NCBI GenBank assembly: GCA_903862885.1
Contig: CAIOZU010000024.1
Span: 1-35,837 of the forward strand
DNA: 35,837 nucleotides
From: an uncultured Pseudomonadota bacterium
GTDB taxonomy: Bacteria > Pseudomonadota > Gammaproteobacteria > Steroidobacterales > Steroidobacteraceae
Reading direction: 5' to 3'
Under the pieces are notes generated by a model. That model saw only the letters and a program-made list of their open reading frames with translations. It was not told the DNA's origin and ran no database searches. The translations under genes were made by a program, and so were the position numbers. Shown in pieces: positions 26,838 through 34,117 of the stretch (the first letter of the stretch is position 1; each line of letters begins with the position of its first letter).

Positions 26838-27734
26838 ATGAGTTTGTTGGCAAGCAATTACCGCCTCTATCAACTGCCTTGGGCCGGTGATGGTCCGCAG
26901 GAGCGTCGCTTTAAGCGCGCCATGCTGGCGGGCTTCATTTTTTGGTTACTGCTCGTGGTCACCTCACAGTTATGGCCAATCCCTGTGCAGGTGGTGCCGC
27001 CGGTGCTATCGCCTGAGGTGGTGAAGCTGGTGTTGCCACCCCCACCGCCACCCAAGCCACCGGAGAAGAAGCCCGTGGAGCCGGTGCCTGAGGTCAAGCC
27101 TGTGCCGCGCCCGCAAAATACGGATCAGGCACGTAAGCAGGCGCAGTCGGCTTTAAGTGCGGTGAAAGACCAGTTGGCGGATCTGCGTGCCACGCTAAAG
27201 CCGGAGAAATTAGCCAGTGCCAAACCCTTGGATGCTAAGGTCGATGGTCCGGCGCGCGCCGATCGCTCGGTGATCACCTCGAATGTGGCCGGCGGCGCCA
27301 GTGGGATCAACACGGCCGCCATGAGCGCCGGCTTTGGCGGTGGATCGGGTTCGCTGCACGGCCATTCGACCATGCAGGGCGTCGGTTCTTTTGGGGATGG
27401 ATTAAAAGGCGGTGGCGCTAATCGCAGCGGGGCGAGTGGCAAGGCGGCACGCAGTCGTGAAGAAATTGAGATTATGTTTGATCGTAACAAGTCGGCTATC
27501 TATTCCTTGTACAGCCGGGCCTTGCGCGATAACCCGGCCCTGCAGGGTAAAGTGGTGGTGCAGCTGACTATTGCCCCCAATGGCGACGTCACGGACTGCC
27601 ATATCCTCTCCAGTGAGCTCAAAAATGAGGAGCTTGAGAAGAAGCTGGTGACTCGCATCAAGCTGTTCCACTTTGAGGCCAAGGAGGTGGAGACCATGAC
27701 CACCTCCAAACCGCTGGATTTCCTGCCTGGTTAG
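26838..27734 (+). CDS. TonB-like protein with AgmX/PglI C-terminal domain
   Basis: This 298-residue protein is built as a trans-periplasmic arm: cytoplasmic N-terminus, one transmembrane helix (about residues 28-46, AMLAGFIFWLLLVVTSQLW), a Pro-rich stretch (about 53-92, PPPPPPKPPEKKPVEPVPEV), a helical segment (about 95-130), a Gly-rich linker (about 151-202) and a C-terminal domain (about 206-298) with REEIEIMFDRNKSAIYSLY, VVVQLTIAPNGDVTDCHI and a LVTRIKLFHFEA strand. That last domain matches the AgmX/PglI tail found in myxobacterial gliding proteins GltG/GltJ. GGAGTGA lies upstream of ATG. It closes the operon and would be driven by the TolQ/TolR proteins upstream. Confidence 0.87.
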   Translation: MSLLASNYRLYQLPWAGDGPQERRFKRAMLAGFIFWLLLVVTSQLWPIPVQVVPPVLSPEVVKLVLPPPPPPKPPEKKPVEPVPEVKPVPRPQNTDQARKQAQSALSAVKDQLADLRATLKPEKLASAKPLDAKVDGPARADRSVITSNVAGGASGINTAAMSAGFGGGSGSLHGHSTMQGVGSFGDGLKGGGANRSGASGKAARSREEIEIMFDRNKSAIYSLYSRALRDNPALQGKVVVQLTIAPNGDVTDCHILSSELKNEELEKKLVTRIKLFHFEAKEVETMTTSKPLDFLPG

Positions 27735-27779
27735 ACCGGCCGGCTGGCTCGTGAGCCCTGTGCCCGTGTAAAGTGGGCC

Positions 27780-28601
27780 ATGGATCCGACGTCTTTACCT
27801 GCTGTGCCTGACCCGGTGACTGCCGTTGAGGTGGACTGCTGGACAGAGGGCGTGCGCTCGGTGGTGGCGGACGAGGTGGCCGATGAGCGACCGGTCGCTT
27901 TTAAGTACCACGGCGTTTCCCACGTGGTGATGTTGGCCACGCCGCACGATCTGGACGACCTGGCGGTCGGCTTTACCCTCAGTGAGGCCATTGTGAGGGT
28001 CCCTGAGGAGATCCGGTCGGTGCGTGTGCTTAGGGAAGGCGATGCCCTCGAGGTGCATCTCGACATTGCGCCGGAACGGTTTACCCAGTTGTTGCATCGT
28101 CATCGCCACCTCACCGGCCGCACCGGCTGTGGAATGTGTGGCGCCGAGACCTTGGCCGATGCCATTCGTGCCCCTAAAGCCACCCTCCAGGGTCTGACGG
28201 TATCCTCCGTGGGCCTCCAGCGGGCGCTGCAGTCTTTGAGTGTCTGGCAAACGATGAACACGCGCACCGGCAGCATCCATGGCGCCGCGTGGGTTGTGCC
28301 TGAGCAGGGCGTGGTGCTGGTTCGCGAGGACGTGGGTCGGCACAATGCGATGGATAAGCTGATTGGTGCGCTGGTACGAGGTGGTTATGATCGCAGCGCC
28401 GGCTATGTGATGATCACCAGCCGGGCCAGTTATGAGATGGTGCAAAAAGCAGCGACTGTGGGCATTTCGGCGCTGGTGGCGGTGTCTGCGCCAACCGCCT
28501 TTGCGGTGCGAGCGGCAAAAGAGTTTGGGATGACCCTCATTGGTTTTGCGCGACCCGGACGGCACGTGATTTATGCGCATGGTGAGCGCGTGGTGGCTTA
28601 G
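27780..28601 (+). CDS. fdhD: Formate dehydrogenase accessory sulfurtransferase FdhD
   Basis: This 273-residue FdhD transfers sulfur from IscS to the molybdenum/tungsten cofactor so that formate dehydrogenase becomes active. The diagnostic segment TGRTGCGMCGAETL contains Cys117 and Cys120 of the CxxC motif; further family signatures are TRTGSIHGAAW, VREDVGRHNAMDKLIG and ITSRASYEMVQKAA. The start at 27780 gives normal family length but has only a weak AAGTGGG element. No formate dehydrogenase gene is in the window, so its client lies elsewhere. It follows the envelope operon by 45 bases on the same strand, though a functional link is unlikely. The small gene at 28632 follows and may belong with it. 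Confidence 0.97.
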   Translation: MDPTSLPAVPDPVTAVEVDCWTEGVRSVVADEVADERPVAFKYHGVSHVVMLATPHDLDDLAVGFTLSEAIVRVPEEIRSVRVLREGDALEVHLDIAPERFTQLLHRHRHLTGRTGCGMCGAETLADAIRAPKATLQGLTVSSVGLQRALQSLSVWQTMNTRTGSIHGAAWVVPEQGVVLVREDVGRHNAMDKLIGALVRGGYDRSAGYVMITSRASYEMVQKAATVGISALVAVSAPTAFAVRAAKEFGMTLIGFARPGRHVIYAHGERVVA

Positions 28602-28631
28602 GTGGGAGGGATTTTATGAGCGAGGTGAGTG

Positions 28632-29018
28632 ATGAAGCTACGGATTAAGGGCAGTTCGGTGCGGTTTCGATTGACGCGGAGCGATGTGGGGACCTTGATT
28701 GAGCAGGGGCAAGTCGATGAAGTCACGCGCTTCCCGGCCGGCCAGTCCTTCGGCTACTCGCTTAAACACAACGCCACAGCGAAAGCCATTGAAGCGAGCT
28801 TCCATGAGGGCGTGATTTCCATTGTGGTACCCACCCACACCGCACGCGTGTGGGCGGCGTCACAGGAAGCGGGTATTCAGGTCAATCTGTCGGTCAACGG
28901 TCTGCCCTTGGCGGTTGCCATTGAGAAAGATTTTCCGTGCTTAGTGGATCGTCCGCTTGAGGACGACAGCGACGCTTTTGGTCGCGATGACCTGTCCGCC
29001 GAGGTCGATAAAGAGTAG
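28632..29018 (+). CDS. Conserved hypothetical, DUF7009-like
   Basis: This 128-residue soluble acidic protein starts MKLRIKGSSVRFRLTRSDVG and has a beta-rich body with FGYSLKHN, VISIVVPTHTARVWAAS and VAIEKDFPCLVDRP. The pattern resembles what I remember as the DUF7009 family, which I could not verify. No catalytic motif or signal peptide is visible. ATG at 28632 has GAGGTGA only three bases away, and an overlapping GTG at 28629 also exists, so the start is somewhat uncertain. A ten-codon frame with a strong ribosome site begins at 28616 in another frame. It lies 30 bases after fdhD in the same direction, so co-expression with fdhD is likely. Confidence 0.72.
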   Translation: MKLRIKGSSVRFRLTRSDVGTLIEQGQVDEVTRFPAGQSFGYSLKHNATAKAIEASFHEGVISIVVPTHTARVWAASQEAGIQVNLSVNGLPLAVAIEKDFPCLVDRPLEDDSDAFGRDDLSAEVDKE

Positions 29019-29024
29019 CGCGTA

Positions 29025-29038
29025 GCGCGGCGCCGCGC
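29025..29038. terminator. 14-base perfect palindrome between convergent stops
   Basis: GCGCGGCGCCGCGC lies between the stop codons of the DUF7009-like and desaturase genes, which are only 22 bases apart. A GC-only dyad at this position could act as a shared bidirectional terminator; a short ATTTT follows on the plus strand. Confidence 0.45.
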
Positions 29039-29040
29039 CG

Positions 29041-30096
29041 CTATTTTGGGAAGGGCACCCAGCGCTGCGCACTAAAGTCGAATAGCTTGCACGCACGCAT
29101 GGTGCGCCAGTAGGTGGAGAAGGATAGCTCCACCACGGTTTGCGGCACCAGTTGCGCCAACGCCGCCTGAGCTGCTTTGAGGCGGTACAGGGGAATGCGC
29201 GCATCTAAGTGATGGGCGCCATGCTCCATGATGTTGTGCAGTAGCACATTCCAAATCGGCTTCACGCGGTAGCGCACAGTGCCATGCACGATGCCTTGGT
29301 TTTTGAGCCAACTCGCTTTATCCGGATACCAGACGGTGTCCGGATGGGTGTGATGCACATAGATCACAAATCCCACCGTCCAGTTCCAGGCGAGCCAGGG
29401 AACCAGAAAGCCCAAGGTAATGGCCTGCACGATACTGCCGATGTGCGCTTTGGATAGCCAGGCGAGCACGCCGATCCATAGGAGCGCGAACACGCTGACC
29501 AGCGTCGAGTCCCAGAAATACTCAGCCCGCGTGCCGGGCGCTTGGCCTTTGCCGGGGTAGTAGAGCTTCCGCCACCAGATCTCAATGAGGTAATAAGGAA
29601 GCGGCCCAAAGGCGCTTCGATACACGCGCTCAAGCGCTTTGCGGGCGGGGGAGAACGCCGCGAACTCGCTTGGATCAACGGGCTGCCAGACAAAGTCACG
29701 GCCGCGGAGATTATTAAAGCCGTGGTGGACGACGTTATGACCGACGCGCCACAGTGCATACGGCGTCAGAGACGGTAAAAAAGCGATTCGACCCAATACT
29801 TTGTTGAGCGAGGCATGATCGGTGAGGCTCATGTGGCAGGCATCATGGCCTAAAATAAACAGCCGGATGATGGCGATCGTGATTAAGGCGGTGCCGCCGA
29901 TCACGGAGACTAAGGAGTGGTCACGGATGACCAGCCAGTTGCCCACGATGAAGACCGCGATATCGATGACCAGCAAAAGGAGCGCCAACAACGTGGAGCG
30001 ATTGCAGTATGCGGTCAGTGCTTCGCGAAGTTCCGTGGCGCTTTTATGGGTGCGCGTGGGGTGGGCGGGTGTGACGTCAAGAGGGGCGGCTGACAT
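29041..30096 (-). CDS. Membrane fatty acid desaturase
   Basis: This 351-residue integral membrane di-iron enzyme introduces a double bond or hydroxyl into an acyl chain. Histidine boxes are HDACH (about residues 84-88), HNVVHH (about 120-125) and HGAHH (about 292-296), with an extra HHTHPD near 248. Four or more hydrophobic segments fit the family. ATG at 30096 is preferred because MSAAPLDVTPAHP is a normal hydrophilic N-terminus; a TTG at 30132 has AAGG seven bases upstream but adds a Phe/Cys-rich stretch encoded by a T-rich run. It diverges from the glutathione S-transferase gene. Electron donors are not encoded nearby. Regiospecificity cannot be predicted. Confidence 0.93.
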   Translation of the reverse strand: MSAAPLDVTPAHPTRTHKSATELREALTAYCNRSTLLALLLLVIDIAVFIVGNWLVIRDHSLVSVIGGTALITIAIIRLFILGHDACHMSLTDHASLNKVLGRIAFLPSLTPYALWRVGHNVVHHGFNNLRGRDFVWQPVDPSEFAAFSPARKALERVYRSAFGPLPYYLIEIWWRKLYYPGKGQAPGTRAEYFWDSTLVSVFALLWIGVLAWLSKAHIGSIVQAITLGFLVPWLAWNWTVGFVIYVHHTHPDTVWYPDKASWLKNQGIVHGTVRYRVKPIWNVLLHNIMEHGAHHLDARIPLYRLKAAQAALAQLVPQTVVELSFSTYWRTMRACKLFDFSAQRWVPFPK

Positions 30097-30180
30097 GGGG
30101 TAATGGAGTTCGCAAGAAAAACAAAAAAACAAGTTGAAACCTTATTTTATCGTGCTTTCGCCTCAGAAGGTGTCTGGCGC

Positions 30181-30187
30181 ATAATAA
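30181..30187 (+). promoter_or_regulatory. Candidate -10 element for GST gene
   Basis: CATAATAAAT in the 120-base divergent region lies about 30 bases before the GST start codon and is a good -10 match; the region 17 bases upstream (TTCGCC) is a poor -35. The surrounding stretch is distinctly AT-rich. Confidence 0.3.
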
Positions 30188-30216
30188 ATTTTTAAATTCA
30201 GCGTGGGAGACAGCCG

Positions 30217-30846
30217 ATGTACAAGTTAATGGGGGCGCCGGGCGCGGCCAGCATGGCCGCTCATTGGTTATTAATTGAGATTGGCGCGCCTTACGAGTTT
30301 CAGAGCGTCGATTTGGGCGTGGGCGAGCATAAGCGCCCCACTTTCCTACAGCTCAATCCGAATGGGGTTGTGCCCGTGTTATGGGTCGATGGGGCCCCCG
30401 TCTACGAGTCCGCCGCCTTGGTCTTGTTGATTGCCGAGCGCCATCCGGAGGCGGGTTTTGCGCCGCGGGTGGGGTCTAGAGCGCGCCATCTGTACCTTCA
30501 GTGGTGCGTGCACTTTGCCAATACCTTGCAGCCAGCCTATCGCGGGTGGTTCTACCCGGCCGAGTGGGCGGGCCCGGAGGCGGCTGCGCGCGTCAAAGAA
30601 GAGGCGCGAGCGCGTATCGAGGCCGCTTGGGATCGTCTAGAGGCGCATTTGGTGGCGCAGGGGCCTTGGATCGCGGGTGAGCACCTGTCTGCAGTTGATC
30701 TGCAGGCCGCTATGTTGGCGCGCTGGTCCCGAAACATGCCCAAACCGGCCACGGCCTGGCCCACACTCGCGCGTTGCTTGGAACGCCTTAAGGCGCGTCC
30801 TTCGTATCGAGCGCTGCAGGCGGCTGAAGGCTGGTCTGACGCCTGA
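30217..30846 (+). CDS. Glutathione S-transferase
   Basis: This 209-residue cytosolic GST has an N-terminal thioredoxin-like domain with LMGAPGAASMAAHWLLIEIG, the cis-Pro segment NPNGVVPVLWVDG (about residues 48-60) and the glutathione-contacting YESAALVLLIAERHP (about 64-78). A C-terminal all-helical domain contains AQGPWIAGEHLSAVDLQAAM, the usual N-capping/hydrophobic staple region. GGGAGA lies upstream of ATG. It diverges from the desaturase and converges with the amino acid permease with an 11-base gap. The second substrate is unknown. Confidence 0.93.
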   Translation: MYKLMGAPGAASMAAHWLLIEIGAPYEFQSVDLGVGEHKRPTFLQLNPNGVVPVLWVDGAPVYESAALVLLIAERHPEAGFAPRVGSRARHLYLQWCVHFANTLQPAYRGWFYPAEWAGPEAAARVKEEARARIEAAWDRLEAHLVAQGPWIAGEHLSAVDLQAAMLARWSRNMPKPATAWPTLARCLERLKARPSYRALQAAEGWSDA

Positions 30847-30857
30847 TCGGTCTGTGT

Positions 30858-32237
30858 TTAAGCCGTCGCTTGCCGCTGCCGCCGGACCACGGCGTAGGCG
30901 GCGAGTGCGACCGCGATCGACACCATGCTCGCCCAGAACTCGCTTTGATGGGAGGGTGTAAACGCCATGGCCACTAAGACGGCGATGATGCCCACGATGG
31001 CGGTGTAGCTCAGCCACGGGAAGCACCACATCGGCAGGAAAGGGCGTGCGCCACCGGCGCGCTCGCGGGCTTGTCGGGAGCGGACTTGTGACACGGCAAT
31101 CATGAGATAGATAAACAGGATCAACGCGCCGGATGCATTCACCAGAAAGGCGAAAGCCCCATTCGGTGAGAGCAGGTTAGCGGCGACACCCGCAAAACCG
31201 CCGGCGCTGGCCAGTAACACGGAGCGGGCCGGTACATGGCGTGCATTGGTTCTGACTAACCAGTGAGGCGCGTCGCCTTTTTCTGCCAGCACAAACAGCA
31301 CGCGTGAGGCGACGTAAAAAGAGGAATTGAGGCACGACAATACAGCGGTCAGGACGATCGCGCTCATGATGGTGCCAGCCCCTGGAATATGCACGCCGGA
31401 TAGAGCCACGGTGAACGGCGATTCCGGTGGAATAATGCTCGTCCAAGGCACCACACTCACGATCAAAAACATCGACAGCACATAGAAAAACAAAATGCGA
31501 GCGATGATGGATGAGGTCATCTTGGCGACGGCGCGCGCGGGCTCTGCGGATTCGGCTGCGGCGATGGTGACCACCTCGGCACCCATCATGGAGAACACCA
31601 CAGTGGTCACCGCGGCCAATACAGCGAACGCGCCGTGCGGGGCGAAGCCCCCGTGGATATAAAGATTTGAAAAAGTCGGCCCAGTGGGGGATCGGTAGCC
31701 GAATGCATAGGAGGCGGTGATGATGAGAAACACAATAATCGCCGTCACCTTGATCGAGGAGAACCAGAATTCAAACTCGCCGTAGGCGCGTGCTGACATT
31801 AAATTCACGCCCGTCATCAGCAGCATGAGGCCGCAGCCGATTTCCCAGTCCGGCAAGGGCACCCAGTGACCTAAAATCTTGGCTCCGGCAATGGCCTCAA
31901 CCGGAATCACGATCACCCAGAAATACCAGTACAACCAACCCACGGAAAACCCCGCCCAATGACCTAGGCTTGCACGCGTGAACTCGGTAAACGATCGGAC
32001 ACCCGGCATCTCGACCGCCATTTCGCCGAGCATGCGCATGATCAGCAAAATGAGGGCGCCGGTGATGGCGTAGCTCACGACGCAGGCGGGTCCTGCGGTG
32101 GCGATGGCCACGCTGCTACCCACAAAGAGTCCTGCCCCAATGATCCCGCCGATGGTGATCATTGACACGTGTCGCGGCTGTAGCGAGCGGCTGAGGCTGT
32201 GGTGATTCGTGGTGTCCGTGGCGGCCGATTGACTCAT
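30858..32237 (-). CDS. APC-family amino acid permease
   Basis: This 459-residue inner-membrane transporter of the amino acid-polyamine-organocation superfamily is closest in look to the AAT group (GabP/AnsP/ProY-like). The N-terminal motif SRSLQPRHVSMITIGGIIGAGLFVG (in two overlapping parts, about residues 15-39) and AGPACVVSYAITG are typical, as is SFTEFTRASLGHWAGFSVGWLYWYFWV after helix 3. Twelve hydrophobic helices are readable. GGAG lies eight bases before the ATG. It would import an amino acid or GABA with protons; the substrate cannot be assigned. It is a single-gene unit, divergent from the universal stress protein. Confidence 0.94.
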   Translation of the reverse strand: MSQSAATDTTNHHSLSRSLQPRHVSMITIGGIIGAGLFVGSSVAIATAGPACVVSYAITGALILLIMRMLGEMAVEMPGVRSFTEFTRASLGHWAGFSVGWLYWYFWVIVIPVEAIAGAKILGHWVPLPDWEIGCGLMLLMTGVNLMSARAYGEFEFWFSSIKVTAIIVFLIITASYAFGYRSPTGPTFSNLYIHGGFAPHGAFAVLAAVTTVVFSMMGAEVVTIAAAESAEPARAVAKMTSSIIARILFFYVLSMFLIVSVVPWTSIIPPESPFTVALSGVHIPGAGTIMSAIVLTAVLSCLNSSFYVASRVLFVLAEKGDAPHWLVRTNARHVPARSVLLASAGGFAGVAANLLSPNGAFAFLVNASGALILFIYLMIAVSQVRSRQARERAGGARPFLPMWCFPWLSYTAIVGIIAVLVAMAFTPSHQSEFWASMVSIAVALAAYAVVRRQRQATA

Positions 32238-32373
32238 ATGGCGACTCCGATGACATCAATGAAAAGTGGCTGAGGCCGGGCCCGTGCTTTGATCAGGGTC
32301 GGTGGCGGAAAGCGTCATTTGGAGTCTACCGCAGTGCATGCGGCGGAGGGGGTGTTTGCCGGTCGATGGCGCA

Positions 32374-32390
32374 TCATTTCACTGAAATGA
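32374..32390. promoter_or_regulatory. Seven-base dyad in permease/stress-protein divergent region
   Basis: TCATTTC-ACT-GAAATGA is a perfect inverted repeat with a three-base spacer, 123 bases before the universal stress protein start and 137 bases from the permease start. It is operator-like and lies in the region shared by the two divergent genes. Confidence 0.45.
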
Positions 32391-32512
32391 GCGGTCTGGC
32401 GGGGTGCTCACTATAGGTGATCCGCGCAATCGGCTAGGTTAAAGCCCCGATCTTTATCCGCGGTCTGCTTGGTTACGCTTGAGCCTACGTTGGGGTTTCC
32501 GGGGGACGCATC

Positions 32513-33487
32513 ATGTTTGAGTTCAAGCACATTATGGTCGCGGTCTCGCACCCGGCTGCAGCGCAGAGCCCGGCGCTTCGACGAGCCACTGAAATCGCCC
32601 TGAAGACCGGGGCTCGGGTCACTATTTTTCATAGCCTGTACAGTCCGTATGTGGCCAGCGAGTCGTTCTACACGCCGGCTGAGTTGCAACGCGACATAGA
32701 GGCGGCAGTACGGGCTCGTAAGGCCGATCTTGAGGTGTTAGCGCAGCCGCTCATCGCAGCGGGCATCATTACCCATGTGCGCTGCCGTTGGGACTATCCG
32801 ACGCATGAAAGCATGATCCGCGAGGTAGTGCGCGAGCGCATTGATCTCGTGGTGGCGGATAGTCACCGCCACAATCCCATGGCGCGGCTGATGCTGAGCA
32901 ATACCGACTGGCAACTGATTAGGTTGTGTCCGTGCCCGGTCTTGCTGACTAAAGCAGATCGCTCTTATGAGCACCTGCAGGTGTTGGTGAGTGTCGATCC
33001 TCTGCATGCGCATGCGAAACCAGAGAGCCTAGATGTGCAATTGCTGACGTACGGTAAAACGCTGTCGACGCTATTTTCGGGTGGATTGCATGCCGCTCAT
33101 TTTTATCCGCTGACGATGATGATTCCCACCGGATTTATGGGGGAGCCCTTGCCCTTGCCGAGTGCGGTGATGGCGGAGTATGCGCGACGCGCCGAGCAAG
33201 CGTTTACGGCTCTTGTCCACGGGCCCGCATTGAAAGGCTTGGGGACCTATTGCCGGCCTGGGATGGCTGTCGTTGAGCTTCCGGCGCTGGTGCGTGAATT
33301 GGCTCCCCATCTAGTGGTCATGGGTGCGGTGTCCCGTTCTGGACTCAAGCGCTTGTTTATTGGCTCAACGGCTGAGCGTGTTATTGATGAGTTGGCGTGT
33401 GATGTGTTGATCATCAAGCCGGAAGGGTTTAAAACGACGGTGCCTCGTCGCGCACTCAATCGACCGGTGGTGTTGCCCCCTTTTTAA
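32513..33487 (+). CDS. Tandem-domain universal stress protein (UspE-like)
   Basis: This 324-residue cytoplasmic protein has two Usp domains. The first begins FKHIMVAVSHPAAAQSP and ends CPCPVLLTKA (about residues 4-143). The second (about 150-306) ends with VVMGAVSRSGLKRLFIGSTAERVIDELACDVLIIKP in parts, carrying the Gx2Gx9GS/T-like nucleotide-binding loop; in the first domain the equivalent loop (SHRHNPMARLMLSNTDW) is degenerate. This tandem layout with one degenerate domain is known from UspE. GGGGGA lies six bases before the ATG. It converges with the DUF6763-like gene. A role in stress survival is a family inference. Confidence 0.93.
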   Translation: MFEFKHIMVAVSHPAAAQSPALRRATEIALKTGARVTIFHSLYSPYVASESFYTPAELQRDIEAAVRARKADLEVLAQPLIAAGIITHVRCRWDYPTHESMIREVVRERIDLVVADSHRHNPMARLMLSNTDWQLIRLCPCPVLLTKADRSYEHLQVLVSVDPLHAHAKPESLDVQLLTYGKTLSTLFSGGLHAAHFYPLTMMIPTGFMGEPLPLPSAVMAEYARRAEQAFTALVHGPALKGLGTYCRPGMAVVELPALVRELAPHLVVMGAVSRSGLKRLFIGSTAERVIDELACDVLIIKPEGFKTTVPRRALNRPVVLPPF

Positions 33488-33533
33488 GCGCCGGCGTTGT
33501 CCGGGTGCGCCCGACCGGTCACGGTGGCCCTGT

Positions 33534-33893
33534 TTAGGGGGGTCCTTTGGCGTTTGTATCGAGCGCGTCATCTAAGTCAAACGCCGCATCCGCTGGGCTT
33601 GACCACCCATCCAGCCGACTGGACGCGGCGTCACGCAACCGATCGCCTTCTGAGCCATAGCTCGGGTCATCGGCATCCCGCTCGCCCGGTGGGCTGACCC
33701 AGTCTTCGGGCTCATCCACCCGATCAACCGACAGCGTACGCCAAGTGTCTGTATCGAATTCATCGACGTCACCGTCCAAGTCCTGGACCTCAATCAGGCC
33801 TGCATCGTCATCAATAGCGACCACTTGAAAGACGCGTCTGTTGGTCCGATCGGCATACCACTGGCCGATGCTGGCTTTGATGAGGTTGATCAT
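33534..33893 (-). CDS. DUF6763-like small acidic protein
   Basis: This 119-residue, strongly acidic protein starts at the ATG at 33893, where GGAGA lies five bases upstream; a frame open to 33983 adds 30 residues without that support. The N-terminal half, with SIGQWYADRTNRRVFQVVAIDD, LIEVQDLDGDVDEFDTDTW and DEPEDWVSPP, matches my memory of the DUF6763 family common in gammaproteobacteria. The C-terminal half is Asp/Ser-rich and probably disordered. No catalytic motif or signal peptide is visible. Function unknown. Confidence 0.8.
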   Translation of the reverse strand: MINLIKASIGQWYADRTNRRVFQVVAIDDDAGLIEVQDLDGDVDEFDTDTWRTLSVDRVDEPEDWVSPPGERDADDPSYGSEGDRLRDAASSRLDGWSSPADAAFDLDDALDTNAKGPP

Positions 33894-34117
33894 GGCGGTC
33901 TCCGGGAAAAACGATTCGCTTAACACAGAGTACGGGTCTCCCTGAGTCAGTGCGTCGTGGCAAATGCGGATGCGGGTAGCCATGACGGGGTAGAGGAAAT
34001 CTGCGCTCTATCGTCAGATGTGTTTAATAAGTTTAAGGTCTTTAACAGGAGAGACTGTGCCGTCCGCGACGTCCCCCTGTTTGACTCCTGAGGGCATCAA
34101 ATACGGATTTATAGACT

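Noticed and set aside
25088-27734. Housekeeping tolQRA or tonB-exbBD locus
   Set aside because: No tolB, pal, ybgC or typical TonB C-terminal box-binding domain is present; two TolR-type genes, TPR partners and an AgmX/PglI-like tail point to a Glt-like system.
27795-28580. 261-codon minus-strand frame opposite fdhD
   Set aside because: Antisense to a clear FdhD with its CxxC motif; His-rich composition and no family features.
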